Below are positions 1-14,300 of a DNA stretch of 64,000 nucleotides, in pieces. The notes below the pieces were generated by a model, which did not search any database, had not been told where the DNA came from, and saw only the letters and a list, made by a program, of their open reading frames with translations. The stretch is from Sipunculus nudus (Eukaryota; Annelida; Sipuncula; Golfingiida; Sipunculidae): contig CM049318.1 of NCBI GenBank assembly GCA_026874595.1, positions 29,602,956 to 29,666,955 on the forward strand. The letters are read 5' to 3'. Each line of letters begins with the position of its first letter. The first letter of the stretch is position 1. The position numbers were made by a program, and so were the translations under genes.

Positions 1-520
1 ATCTTTTGAAAAACAAGTGTAGGCATGGATTAAATACCTCTATATAATTAAATAGTGTAGGCATTTAATTATTGAGTTTAATATTATCTTTAAACAACAG
101 GTAGCTTCACACACTAGTTATAATTGTGGGCTACTATCACTCAGAAATGTAATATGGTCGTACACAATTGTTCAGTGATAACGAAATTTAAAGAAGTTTA
201 TCCTCGTGCTATTGTATTGAACATAAAACACAATAATCGTGAGTAAGGACATCGAGCAATTTCAGTCTTTCCTGAGGGTAGTTGCTAGCTTTTTGAGATT
301 GACTAAATAGATCTTTTTACAAGGCTATTGCTTCTTTGTTCTCTTCGGGCCAGGTATCATGCTCCTTAATATTCTATCTTATCTATATAACTATAACCTG
401 GCTAATTCCGTGTAGGTTCAGTTTACTTATGTCTACTGCTCGGTCTGTTTATGAAAATACAAAATAAACATCATATTCCTCAGTTCTTTTGTTTATCATG
501 TTTTATCGAATTTCTTTCAG
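1..520 (+). other. Intron of ABCB copy A (5' part cut by window edge)
   Basis: No exon is seen here. The sequence is recognisably similar to the copy B intron at about 29620-30456 (for example, the stretches near 110-260 and near 29620-29760), so it is the intron before the 78-base exon. The preceding exon of copy A should lie left of position 1. Confidence 0.7.
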
Positions 521-3500
521 AATTCATGTTTAGCTAAATCGGGCGAGGAACTGACAATGAGGCTCCGTCAAAAGGCATTTAGGGCGATGTTAAAACAGGT
601 AGAGATAAGCACGTTGAATAATAAACATGTAAAATCGCCATAGCACAGGAATAAATTATGCGATACAGACAATTGTAGTGACTATCACTTCTTTATTTTA
701 TAATTTATATGCCTTTAGTCTAAATTATAAGGTAGTTTATTACCTAGATTTAGAGAATACGTAAGGTCCGTCGATGTAAATTTATGGATGCATACTTACT
801 GAACTGAAAATAATCATACATTCATTCCACGTTAGTCTGGAATATTGTTTTATTAAATAATCATACAACAAATTTGCTTTTCATCCGCTCTTAGGGTTAT
901 AGGTTAGGCAAGTCTTTTTGTTACTGGTAATAGATCATATGTTAATATTATTCCCTTTTTAAATAATCATTTTTCTTTTATAAGGAAATGGCGTGGTTTG
1001 ATGAACCTGCAAACCAGGTTGGTGCTCTGACAGCTCAACTTGCTACAAGTGCTTCCATTGTAAAAGGGGTAGGTTGTAATACAGTTTTAATGTGAGTATA
1101 TCTAGTCTGAGAAGTACCGAATATCTTTGCTCGGGTTTACGTATTAGAATATTACGCTAAACTTTTGACAGAGACTTAATCGAATAACTAAACTATCAGA
1201 CTGACAGGAGTAATTCAAACTTTCCTGTCAGAGGTACACTTTAATAAATGTTTGTTATCATACCTCGTGAAAAATCAGCAAAATGTCTGCAGCAGGAAAT
1301 AATATTGAATTTTATTGAATCATTATTATATTAACCTTTCTGAAACGTTAGTACAATTACAATATGTGTATACTGTGGCTGCTCTTTTGTTCGTCACGGC
1401 TTAAATTCGCGATATCATATCGCTACAATAAAACCTTCACGGATATCAGGAACAATCAACGAGGGTCTAATACTGTAAACAGTAGTTTATTTTTTTTATT
1501 TTACCAAAAAATAGAAAAAAAGGTCACAAGTGATACAAGATCTTTAAAATTAATTGCTAATAACGAACAATCATTTCAACTTGTTAAATGTACCTTTGAG
1601 TACCCGTCCAATTGTTAACACTTTGCGAGTTTAATGAATCAAATAATAAATCTTATAATAATATTTATACTGAATACGTTATTTCATGGTAGAATTACGA
1701 TTATGCAACCCTCGTAAACCCTGAAAAATGAAAAATTACGATTTGTTAACCCCACGAACATAAAGCCAACTATAGTATATAAAACCAATACATGACGTAA
1801 AATGTGTAATTTTTAACTGTCTGTAAAATGTCATATTGAATCTTACATTACAGGCAACCGGTTCTCGTCTTGCTGCCATTATAGAAGCTATATCTACCGG
1901 GGGCATCGCCATACTCTTTGCCTTTATTTTTGATTGGAAGCTGGGTTTTGTGACAGTTGCTTTTCTTTCTTTCCTGGTCGTCACAGGCTTTATACAGGGC
2001 AGAATGATTGCTGGGTATATACAAATGGACAAGACGGCTCTGGAGGACGGTGGTAAAGTACGTACATTTTATTCGAGTAAAACTATAACGTAACTTTTCT
2101 TTGGCATTTAAAGTGTATTGACAAACAAGTAATATATTTTATTTCTCAACAGTAAAGTGTAACATATGGTTATTGTTTAAAATATCCCAGATTCAGTTTA
2201 TAGTTCGTTTGATAATGAGGGCCAATATTGGCGATCGCCTGACAAGAATTGTTTATTAGGGAAACATGTTCTCAGTGAAAATCCTGACAGGCCAGCTTAA
2301 CTAAGTATATGTACAGCTGCAGAATTCCGGTTTCGGACAACGTGACAGGGCAGTATCAAACGGTTCCTCTCATGCTATGTCCTAAGTAAACCAAGCCTGG
2401 TGACTATTGCACATGTCAGACCTGGGCTTGTAGTCGTCCCCGTTGCTTGGTCGTACCACCGAAGTACTCCCTGAAAGGCCCACTTGTAGTGAAACAAGGA
2501 CGTTGGGTACGGCCTTCCAATGTCCAGTAGAATACTTTGGTCTTAGTTGACACATATCAACTTGTCAGCAGATAATTATATGTCCTCAACATAAACTTTG
2601 CCTTTTATGGACATCTATTTCAGATCGCCTCAGATGCTATAGCTAACATTCGCACTGTAGCCTCTCTTACAAGAGAATCACTGTTTATTAGTAAATACCA
2701 GAATCACTTCAACGAAATGTGCCGGTAAGTGGATATACACTCATTACAAGATCCTATTTTTAGCTGGCCATTTGTAAAATGATCAATGTCAGAAAGCGTG
2801 TCAAGTTTTTTAGGTCGAATGAGAATGGTTAATATTCTCTTGCATGTTCCATCTATTTAAGCATAAAGAAAAGACTTTGTATGTAACTATTTGGTCTTTC
2901 AATTTCTCAAAGGCTAGATACAAACTTCCACCAAAAAAAAGAAGGTTCATTCTTTTTTAAACTGCCCCTCCTGAATTTGAATGACTCGGAAATAAAATTT
3001 CATTATATGATATATTTTAATCGATTTTTGTTGTTATTTAAAAATAATGAGGCTTGTCCCCCTTTAAAGAAAAAAAAAAGAAAGAGAAAACGATAAATTC
3101 AAGTTCGTTTTTTTCATGATGTTCCATTGGGATAGGATGGAGTGAATATTACTAATAATTTTATTTTAAAAAAACTTAGTTTCGTCGTTTTCAGGGATAT
3201 AAAGAAGAAGTCTCATATTCTTGGTGCATTTTATGGATTTGGACAGAGTATAGTTTTTTTTGCTTATGGTAGAGTGTTTATATATGGATCATACCTAGTG
3301 GAACGCGGAGAAATGCAGTTTGTTAACGTACTGAGGTAGAATTTCATATCCAGATCACAGCATTGAGTTAATATTGTTTTACCACTACTAGGTGTTGAGA
3401 TATAATTCCTAAAGAATGTAATGGAAGACGCCTAATAACAATTATACATGTATGGACTCTATGATTCATTATATTTACTTATAGCAATTCTGTTTGATTT

Positions 3501-6211
3501 TGGTTTCGGTATGTGGATTCTTTACTCTTTTTCATATTTTTACAATTTATTATGCATAATTAGACGATTTTTTAAATTAAAATTTTAGTTTAAACAGATT
3601 TAACTATGGCAGAATATATGAGTGTGTTTAACCCGGAGTGTTTTTTTCTCTACACACCACTAACCAAATGTATTAATTTCATTTCTTTAATTATGAGTAA
3701 AGAGTAACAGGCGAGATACAGCTATATTCAAAAATAAATTCATTCCTATGCGCATTCATGGTTCTTCTTAATCAAACGTTTGCATTTCAACTAATAATAA
3801 TTTGTCAATATCCATGAAAGTATTGTTGATTAATATTAAATATGACAACGCTTCACGTTTTTGTTCACTCGATGGATTCTTTTTAAAGAGTGATGTCCGC
3901 CATTATTTTTGGGGGACAGGCCCTTGGTCGTATGGCATCTTACCAGCCGGACTATGCCAACGCTAAAATTGTTGCTGCTCAGCTATTCATTTTTTTTACA
4001 GAGAATCAAAGATAGACCAATCAGGAGAAAGACCAGTAAGTTAAAATAAATCATATAATTACCTGATCATTATGACTAACGACGACGCAATATGTATTTA
4101 GATGCCCCTAGACAGAAGGGAGGCTCGTTTATTGAAAATACTTTAACTGCTCTGTGACTGAGTAGACCTTAGCAAAAGGTAATGGGCTTCGTGTCACGAC
4201 ATGCAGATCACCAGACAATGTGAACTATAAGTGTTTAATGTGTAATTTTTGAGTGAAGATCGCTCAGATCAGTGAGTATTTGTATTTCTTGTTTCTGTAC
4301 AAAATTATTGGTTGATCTATGATATATGGTCATGGTTATATTTCAGGAAACCTGCCTTGGAGCAGTATCATTCAAAGGGGTTGAGTTTGTGTATCCTCCG
4401 CGTCCTGATGCTAAAGTGCTCAATGGTCTCTCCCTGACTGTAGAACCTGGACAGATGCTTGCCTTGGTGGGGTCCAGCGGCTGTGGCAAGAGCACAGTTG
4501 TTCAACTCATGGAACACTTTTATGAACCAAATGCTGGGACTATAGTGAGTAGCAAGAGTTCAGTATCATATACTTACTCATAATCTCTGTAAATGTTTAA
4601 AATGAATACCATAACATATTATATGCAGCAAAATCATTTTTATTAGATTTTCATATAAAATTGATTTAAAATAATGTTATATGGCCACCACTACATTCTT
4701 CACATCGAGAAAAGATGTTTTCCTATTAATGAGAGTGTTTCACTTTGCTCGGTATCCTCCTTTTAAGCAAACCCAAAAAATGTACTATCAGTATATGTCT
4801 TTTTTTTCTTATTAAAAATCTGCTACATTTGTTTTCTTTTTATGCAGGGAAATCAATATTCTAATTCAAATATTAAATTAGTTTCTAACTGAGGTTTTAA
4901 ATAAAGCTATGGCTGGTAAAGGGCTCAAAGGGGCCAAAGAAATTGTCCACATTGATTCATTTCAAGCTGAATATAATGCATACGGTTTCCTGTGTTTCTT
5001 AGATGTTTAAACTAATTTGTGTCTTCTAGTATCTGGACAAACAAGATTTGCATAAGTACAACTTACAGTGGCTGCGCTCCCAGATCGGTATTGTATCCCA
5101 GGAACCAGTGCTTTTTGATGCCAGTATCACAGAAAATATCGCCTACGGTGATAACAGTCGGGAAGTCGAGATGAGTAATATCATAGATGCAGCTAGACAG
5201 GCCAACATCCACAGCTTTATTCAATCCTTGCCAAATGTATGTCTGAAAATTTAAAATTTTTTTCCTGATCTTTATATAGGAATTTTGTTAATGTCTTAGA
5301 CATATAATTCAATATTCGAAATCATAAATAATGAAAAAGGGCAGATTGTTTGCTCATTTTAATCAGTTTTTCCTTTTTTTTTTTATAAAAATAGAAATAG
5401 AAAAGGCCCAATATTATTGGACCTCTTTGTCAATTGCTTAATAACATGTTATATGCAATGTGAATTACGATTAATTTTATATTTGTTGAAGGTACACAAC
5501 AATTAAAAGTTAGAAATTAAAATAATGACCAAAGGCACTATGTAAAATCATTATATTGTATCATTTTAATAATATAAGAAATACCATGTGAAATGATCCT
5601 TGATTCTAATTCATGGTATTCCGTCTGATCTACATAATCTAATTTTAATTTTTAAAAATCTTAAAAATTAATACAATTTTTAACAGGTTATTTGTCATTG
5701 TGAGAAGGCAGAATGAATGTTACATTTCAATTTTGTCCTGCAAATGATAAAAAGCACGTGCTAAGTAATCATGCACATTTTATATGGACTATTGTACAGA
5801 CATGATTATGAAAACATTGGGCTTTTACCAAATTTAAGTTCACATTACCAAGTTATCTTTAAAAATGATACCAAATATTTCGCAGGTCATTAACGTGTTT
5901 CGGCAGTACACTCTCTACGTGTTTGGTTCTTAAATATTTTCATAAAGAGGAGTGCATAATTTTTCGTGACGTGGCATACCATGCACAAAGTATCAGTCGC
6001 CAGTGACAGCTGTCGCTACCTTGATGATTATCTTTTGCTGGTTTCATATTGCATTGACGAATCAAATAATAATTTTGAATGGACACCATAGGTTTGTTAT
6101 CATGTAACGACCAAATTATAAATTCAAAAAGTTCAAATGACGACATAAACCATATTGGAAATACTTGTACGTTATTAATTTATAGTTAAATTAATTCAGT
6201 CCCCCCCCCCC

Positions 6212-6268
<57 letters not shown>

Positions 6269-7090
6269 TTCATAATTACCCGAATTTATACTCTGATCTT
6301 CAGGGTTATGACACAAACGTGGGTTACAAGAGTACCCAATTGAGTGGGGGACAAAAGCAGCGTATGGCTATAGCCAGAGCACTGATCAGAAACCCCAAGA
6401 TCTTACTGTTAGACGAAGCAACGTCAGCTCTGGATACCCAGAGTGAACAGGTGAGCGTTTAATCGTATTGATTGAACTCAAATTAAGGAAACAAGGATAA
6501 AATATTATGTTAGCGTACAACAAGCAATTTACACTGCTTTATCATAATACACTGTTTTATCAGAAGTTACTCTTTGGACATTGTTAAACGAATATATAGT
6601 CGGTGCTATGGAGGTTTCTGAAACAGCTTCACACGATACGATGGCCAGCTAACTGCAGTGTTCATCAACTCTCAATGCAAAGCAATTGGGAATTTCATAC
6701 AACACTCTTCCGAGATTAATTAGATACCCTTTTTAGTTTCAGTAATCTTCATTATGATAATCCTGTACTATTCTTAAGCAGTGTCTTCAAGGCAATTCAG
6801 TTAATCGGGTATTATATTAACAAAAATTATACAAGTGTTATTTTCCTATGTAGTCAACATAACTAATACACGTCTATATTCTTCTATTGCAGGTGGTGCA
6901 AGAAGCTTTGGATAAAGCCCAAAAAGGCAGAACCTGTATAGTGATAGCACATAGACTTTCCACAATACACAACGCAGACAAAATAGCTGTTTTACACAAG
7001 GGCAAAGTATTTGAATATGGTACACACAAAGAACTTCTGGCCAACAAGGCTTTATATTACAACTTGCACCACGCGCAACAGACCAGATAG
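521..7090 (+). CDS. ABCB1/P-glycoprotein-like transporter copy A, 3' half (10 exons), one frameshift
   Basis: Exons read by eye: 521-598, 985-1068, 1854-2057, 2624-2724, 3195-3335, 3889-4035, 4347-4544, 5030-5236, 6304-6450, 6893-7090 (stop TAG). They encode transmembrane domain 2 and nucleotide-binding domain 2 of a full ABCB exporter, an ATP-driven plasma-membrane efflux pump for amphipathic compounds. Visible motifs: Walker [10 protein letters not shown] (exon 7), Q-loop SQEP, signature LSGGQ, Walker [14 protein letters not shown]-loop IAHRLST. All splice sites are GT-AG and the phases join, except inside exon 3889-4035. There, one base is missing after a run of eight T (3990-3997) relative to copy B, giving an in-frame TAG at 4013-4015; a separate 9-base in-frame deletion follows. 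Exon lengths otherwise equal copy B exons 18-27. The stop falls three codons earlier than in copy B. The gene is either a recent pseudogene or carries a homopolymer sequencing error. The first half lies upstream of position 1. Confidence 0.86.
6201..6269. repeat. Compound microsatellite (C)n(CT)n(TA)n
   Basis: A run of C followed by CT dinucleotides and then TA dinucleotides, in the copy A intron 34 bases before the LSGGQ exon. Confidence 0.95.
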
Positions 7091-8060
7091 GAGCACGGAA
7101 ATCTTAGAAGACCACAAATTATTTTAGATCATGTAAAGACTTTATTAACACATGTATATTTGAGAAAAAACTTTGTTTTGATATAAAACGTTTCGATGAG
7201 GGAAGCAAATACATCAACTGAATGCCTTTTACAATCGAATAAAATTGTGTTGGCATCTACTACTGTTCCATAACATGACGCTCCTAGAGGTTGTTGAATT
7301 GTATAGGTATTGTTTCTGAGGACCCTGCTTTTAGGATTCCTTGACTTATCACCTGAACTGGTAGAACAGAACATGTCTTTATTTTCCAGTTTCAGTAAGA
7401 TATCATACAAAACAGGTCGAGTAATAATTGTTAACACCTAGACTAAGTCAGAACCTCATGTTTGGTGATATAACTTCCTGTCGGATGTGATGTAACAGTA
7501 AAGATCGTGAACATCTGGCAAAAAATTGTTTATTCTGTCAAAATATGAGCAACGTTTTAATTAATGAAGTGTATATTCATTAGAACTTGAGATTATTATA
7601 TGTTAAATTATATCTGTCTAAAAAATAAATGTGAAATCTCAAATAAATAAAATGTTATGGGTCTTCATTCTTTTTATGGAATGTTTATAATCAAATTTTC
7701 CAATAACTATATAAAAAAAATTAAAATTGAAACGTTGCACACCCATATAAACATATCTATTTTATTCATTTATTTCCTACAGCCAACAGTGATGCCGATA
7801 AAATAAAATTTGCAAAATGAATTCTCTGTGAGAAAGTAATTGCCACTTGGAAAGCAGAACGTTCTCCTGATTTAAATAATTTCAATATATTTTATATTTT
7901 GAACCCCCAAAGAAGAATTCCTAACGTATAGATTGATTTATTGTACCATAATGTACACTATAACATCTATATTTTTCCTTACCTCACAGCCAAATATTCC
8001 CCGAACAGCCGAATATTCCATATGAGACACTATGAATCGTGCCCGTAAAACAGGTTTTTC
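7091..8060. other. 3' flank/UTR of ABCB copy A, duplicated after copy B
   Basis: This stretch aligns patchily to 40286-41260 downstream of copy B, with matching blocks near 7150/40340, 7790-7870/41005-41095 and 7985-8030/41180-41220. The duplicated unit therefore runs about 1 kb past the stop codon. Several AATAAA-type hexamers occur near 7625-7655 and are candidate polyadenylation signals. Confidence 0.6.
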
Positions 8061-10657
8061 TTTTGACAGAAAACGGACACGTAATCGTGTGAGGCAGTTT
8101 TAGGACCTTCCCGGTAATTGCAGAACTTATAGATATTCTTCAAAATTTGTAACAGATTTCATACAGTCTTCAGTATGCCTTTGGGATTATTGCCAGAATT
8201 CAATTTTCGGTTACAACGATTGATTTCGAGATTGAATTGGACTATTTTTCTCTGAGAAGATAAATGTGAACTGTTTATCTGGATTATATGTTTTAAAGGA
8301 TTTATTGAGCTATGACAGTGGTGGTATTTAAAATAAAAGCCTAGGATACGGACACTCTGGTATTGTCCACTATATTTGTTATACCTTGTAATTGTATTGA
8401 TTTACTTTTATACGGCTATTTTACTGTATAATTGTATTGATTTAGTGTATTGTAATATTAGGATTTTTTTTTAAAATAAATTATGAAAATTTGTTAACAA
8501 AAAAAATACCGACTTCTTTATTCATTCCCCTTGACATTTCACGCTGCCTAGTGTTACAGAATCTATTTTTTTTATCTCCGTAACAAAATCTATGCTCGTC
8601 ATGACTACGTGATCTGTTGTTATTAGGGCCCGTAACAACATAAATAAATATAAGAAAACGTGTATCCCAAACACTGCTTACATGTTACTTAAGTTATTAC
8701 AATACCATAAGTTATTACAATACCATAATATGCTATCCATCTAAAAAATCTAGAAATGCAATCATCATCCATTCTGTGCAAATTTGCAATATGCTCTTTA
8801 CTACTGATCTGAAGAAATAATTTGAATACATGATTATATATGCTGTTAACCATGTTTTAAATGTTCATATAACCGTTCCTTTCACTTATCTCTACTCCAT
8901 TTAAATAAACAGATGACAACTGAACAGAAAATAATATTAACATGAACAACAACAACAATAATAACAATTCATATATTTTGGAGTTAAATAGAAAAAATAT
9001 AGAAAAAAATAAAAAATAATTTAATTAATAAGTAAATTAATAACAAGCAAACAAACAAGCAACAAATACCCACCTGTGATAAAGTGTCGCCCACGTCTAT
9101 ATGAAAGACATATATATTCTAATGTTTGTCATCTTCTTTTGTTCTTACTCAATAAAATATGAACATGATCATAATAGTGCGTTTACTGAAGAATGTACAA
9201 CACCTTAAGCTAAACAAAACACGTAAGCTAAAATGTTGTACATACATAATATTATTTCGCCATCTGTGCTATATTCTTGACTGTTAAAAGGGTTGCCGTT
9301 AAAATTTGGTCGAACATTGGAGAACTGAATTTTTTAAAATTAATTACACTAGTTCAATACTTTTCATCTCCCAAAAATTTTCTAAATACATTATGATATG
9401 AAATGGATTTCATCCTCTATAATGTCTTATCCATGATTTAAGCAGTACATACATATTATTTTTTTCTACGTTCAAATTGCGATGTCTGCCCGTTTCTATT
9501 GCTAATTTGTAATTTGTTCATCTGGGTTTAGCTAATGCACATCTTTGGCTTTTATGAGGTACATAGACAACATATTTTACTAATGTTAACATAGATTTAA
9601 AAAAATTTAATGAATACAATTTATTACATGAGTTAATGTCGTTTTTTCCAATCTTGAACTGCCATATCTGTGATTCTTTGTCTAAGAACACTTTTTAAGA
9701 CATTTTGAGTCATCTGCTTTTAATAATAACGATCTTATACCGCTGACCCAGTAAACCTTTTCAGTTATTATCTAAATTAAATAAACATGAATATGTGTTT
9801 CCGGTATCTGTGTGTTTCCATATGTAATAATCGTATCCAATATTTCAGACATTTCAATGACTATTTCACAAATAGTGGTAGTCTTCCACACTGTCCAACA
9901 ACAGATGCATTTAATGTACTTGCACTTACTTTAAGAATATACTTACAAAATTTATACTGCACTCTTTCAATATTCATGTATTTTGAATAACGCCGAAATT
10001 TACAGCCACGTTATAATAGTGGTATCACCATGCTATCAAACAGTAGAAAATTGTTTAACATTTATATAGTACATTTCCCATAGAAAACCTTTGTAACACA
10101 TGATGCTTTGTTAGCCTGCATTATTTGTTGTTGATGTGTTTTTGTTCATGATAATTTTGTTGTGAGGAAACTACCAAGATGTTTGTTATTATTGACCACT
10201 TTCACATATTTCCCTTTAAAAAAAAAACAGTTATCATTCTCTTGAAGTGGAACGATTCTTCTTTAGACCATGACATTTTTTCCAAGTTCACTCTCATACC
10301 GCATTTAACACAAAATTTCTGGACAATATTCTTGGACTATGGCTTGTAAAGTAAAAATATTATCAGTAGTACAGTACTCTTTCCGATACCCTGCTTTAGC
10401 TTCAGATACCAAATTATGTGCTTAATGATGAAATACCTCTGTAGTTACCTAGATGGTTTAAGAATACAATATTATTAATCGCTTAAATTTTGGGTAAGCA
10501 AATGAAAAGACATTGCAGTTTCGTTTATTTACAGAGACGCAGTGTATACTGAAACCATTAACAGGACTGACAGAAGCCGTTTTCTTTTACAGCCATATGA
10601 ATTTATTTTATCATCCCACTTCTATCATTGGTTTTAAAATTTAATCCTGGATTTCAG
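8061..10657. other. Intergenic, no gene seen
   Basis: AT-rich sequence with short open frames only. There is an 18-base tandem duplication near 8691-8727. I see no splice-bounded exon or recognisable protein motif. Confidence 0.5.
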
Positions 10658-11357
10658 GGTTATGACACATACGTTGATGACAAAGGCACACAGCTGAGTC
10701 GGAGGGGATGGGGCAAAAGCAGCGTAGGGCTATAGCCAGAACACTCAATAACCTAAAGATCTTGTATTTGGTGAAGCTAATTACCTCTAGATACTGAAAT
10801 TGAAAAGGTAATCAATAAAGTGTATTTGAGCTCGTTATTTGGGCTTCTGATCCTCTGAAGTATTCCTTTTGGGCTCAAGCTTTTACATTTTCACATCATT
10901 ATCTTTGCTACTTCATGTACGATTCCAAACCATGTTTTGTACGCTAGATTGTGTAATTTGACGAAAATTCATAAAAAAAGGTGACAATAATGATACTTAG
11001 CTGAACGTTTATTGATATATGCATATCAATACAGACCTCCGCGGTTTGTTCGCACAAGAGATGTCATGTTGTTTAAGTTCCGTAATGATATTATATTTAT
11101 AAAAGCTTCTGTTTTACTGGTGAAGCTAGAAGCGTTAGTTAAGGCCAAAAGGCAGAACCAGAAACGTGATAGCACATATACGTTCTAAAATACAAAACGC
11201 ACACAAAATAGCTAAAATGAACCAGGGCAAGGTGCTAGAGTGTGATACACATAAAGAACTAATAGAGAACAGGGATTTGTACTATACATTAAATAAGGCG
11301 CAACAAAAGACAAAAAGGAACAGTAACCAAGCGCAGACTGAGAGCATAAACCGGTAG
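10658..11357 (+). pseudogene. Decayed third ABCB copy: last two exons only
   Basis: 10658-10807 matches the LSGGQ/Walker B exon. It begins after a good acceptor with the GYDT start shared by both copies and ends before GTAATC, but the signature is broken: an insertion and substitutions disrupt LSGGQ and the [11 protein letters not shown] stretch is lost. About 11121-11357 matches the last exon: the acceptor AG is lost, a frame change separates the start from the H-loop region, the catalytic-loop residues AHRLST read AHIRSK, and the tail ends at a TAG after an extended basic C-terminus. No upstream exons of this copy were found between 7091 and 10657. It is a remnant of a third tandem member or of an unequal-crossover breakpoint. 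Confidence 0.85.
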
Positions 11358-14300
11358 TAACTAATTGGACCGAGACGACACAAGGGTAGTTATTCGGTGA
11401 ATCGTACCACTAAGGAGTTCTATCTAAGTGCAGACTAAAGGGTGGGGTTGTCAAGCGAAAAGATGCCAAGAGGAAAAAGCAGTAGCTAGGCACTATGAAA
11501 GACTAATCCAAAACAGCAAGGCACTGATTCTCATTTATGAAAGGGGCCTAATCACATAGCATGCATGTAAAAGATACATGCAACATTAATTTCTGCTTAA
11601 ACCATTATTGCGTCGCTCAATATTTTTTAAAGGGTTTGATTACTCCTGTATACGAACGCAAATAACCTGACATCGGGCGCAATCAGTGACGCTAACATAA
11701 ACATAGCGTGCACGCGACCTGGTGGCCGTACCGCGCAACTTCACAAATACTTACTTTCAATCTCCATACCGGTGTTTTTTTTTGTTTAATCCTTTTCCAT
11801 GTTTTTCTCCTTGTTTAAGATTGGTCGCGCAGTCTTGTTATGGTAAACACACATTGGTGGACCGTGTTTACTAACACATTCAACCATAACAACATATTAA
11901 ACAAGGGAACTTGAGATATAAAGCCAAGATGGCGGTATGATTTGCTATGGGTTACGTTGGTATAAATCCAAAATGAAAGGTGAGATAAAGCATTTGCAAA
12001 ATATGTGTATCTTATGTGTACATTATCATTAGGGTATAAAAGGTTGAAGGGTTTATGTTTAGATAGGCCAGATATCGGAATAGGCCCCTTAAGAAATTCA
12101 TGAGCAATTTCAATAGAGGTAGCTCATAGTATTGCTTACCTTTCCTAGTTCAGGAATAATCCTGTGATACGGTTTTCTGGAATCGTCCTTTGATACACCT
12201 TGAACAATATCTAAGTCCTATGTTTATCTTGACTGGAAGAATAAGATTTGTGGGCTGTATTTAAAGTTTAAAAACTACTCTTTCATTTCTCTTGATTAAA
12301 CGGAGACCGCTATTACAATCACATAAGATCGGAAATGGTAGCACGCAAAGGATAAAAGTTGAATTAGCGTTAATACGTCACCGATATAACGCCAAAAAGC
12401 CGGGCGAAGACTTCACCAAAACATAAGATATAATCAAATAACAATGATTAATTTTTTGTATATCATGACTGTCGACACAGGTGCCGTATCTGCCTGTGTG
12501 CTGGAATTTCATTTTCAATTCTCACACGAGATTGCTGGATACAGTACTCATAGGCACATACAAACAGGTATTTTCGGCATTACCTAGAATATCCTCTGTG
12601 TAGAGGCATGGGGATGGGAATGTTATAAAAGAAGACTGTCCTAGTTGGAATGTAAGGATATTAAAAAGATGGTCAGAATGCGTGATAATCCTTAACCAGA
12701 CAGGCCAGCAGAAAGAAGGAATGATCAAGCAAAACCAATATTCAGTATTCATTATTATTTAAAATCCCTAAAGACGTCGAAACAATCCTGATGCTTCATT
12801 CGCCTATGAGAACCCACGTCAATGCAACCTACCAATAACCCATTTTTTGTGAATGGATAAGATTGTTTTAAAATCGTGTATAATTATACATTAATCTTCT
12901 ATCTAGAATCATAACATTTGTTTATAAATATTATGATCCAGTGCAGTATTTAAAAAAACACATGTATTAAAGTGCTATTACTGAAGTGGTATCCCTGTGT
13001 TTCATACGATGTCAGATGCTTTGTCACGGTCGAAAAATACTAGCATAAATCGCTGACTACCCTTGATAGAGACGCTTAACTACTAATTCTTCCTCACTGC
13101 TTTTAGAATATAACGACTTAGAGTAAACGTTTCCCGCAGTTTATATACACAGAGGAAGAATGCAATTACTCTCTGGAAATTTCGGGATAAGTGCAGGGAA
13201 ATCTATCTTTATTGGGTACTAAAAACATGTAAAATTAGTGTAATGAATGAGGTCCCGCGGGCGTGCCCACACAACTTATGCGCATCCCCTTGTAATCAAT
13301 TTGCTGTAACCAATGGCAGACTCTTACTCTTGGGTATCACCTAAATTTCTGAGCTGGAATTATATTAAATTGTCCCAGCTCACAACGGCTTGTGACGTGT
13401 TGTAAGAGCACTGGACCATGTTTTCAGGGGTCGCTCACGGGTTACTGATCCATCATCATCAACCGTGAAGCCTTGATGTTGACCTGTCTACCCGTCCTAC
13501 GTCCGCTGTGTAAGTAAAAGAGGGTAAAGGTTGGAAGTTTATAGTCGGATATTTCCGAGGATGTCATTCTCGTCAGGTTGTAAATTTTCTGTTCCTGGTT
13601 TTTTTTTTCGGGCATATACATTATGTAGTGTTTTTTTTTGGCTCCCGGGGAGCAAACAAATGTGGCTTATTTACAACTTGTTTGGATTTTGCTGAACTAT
13701 AAATGTGTATTGCAGCTAATCGACAACGAATCCACGATGCTAAGACATTGTTCGCAAATCGTGTTCGACCTTGAGATGTATCACATGAATCAGTTATTGG
13801 TTAAGATATGTGAGCATAGGTAGACCGTGCCTTGTCATGCTTAAGTATGCATGGTTGGTACCAATGCTATTTTGAATAAACGAGCCAACCCGACCGGATT
13901 TTATAACGTTAATGCCTAAACTAAAACGGTAGGATTGAACAACAATTTAAATTAAAGTGACAAATATATTTTCATATATCAGTTGCAATACAAACCTGTT
14001 TACTGGTAGTACGTACACCCAATATTGGCGATATTTGATCCGACTACTATGTCAGTTTGATTTTGACTCTGATCACTTTCAATTTCTCCTGTATTTATTT
14101 TAAACAATATATTACATAGTTATGTGGCATGGTAACTACAATAACTTTGAGAGAAAGAAAATTTAAATGTTTATTGTGTGTTTAATGAAATCTCACGTGA
14201 CCCAGGTAAAACGGACACATTACCAAATTTATCACATTTAGGACATTTATGCATCATTTACACATGGACCTATAAATTGTTACTCTACGAACTTGTTGTA

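Noticed and set aside
1736-2032. Minus-strand 98-residue frame, and 31576-31893 minus
   Set aside because: Shadows opposite the TM9-TM10 exons of copies A and B.
8691-8730. 18-base tandem duplication as a regulatory element
   Set aside because: A lone short duplication in AT-rich DNA with no other signal.
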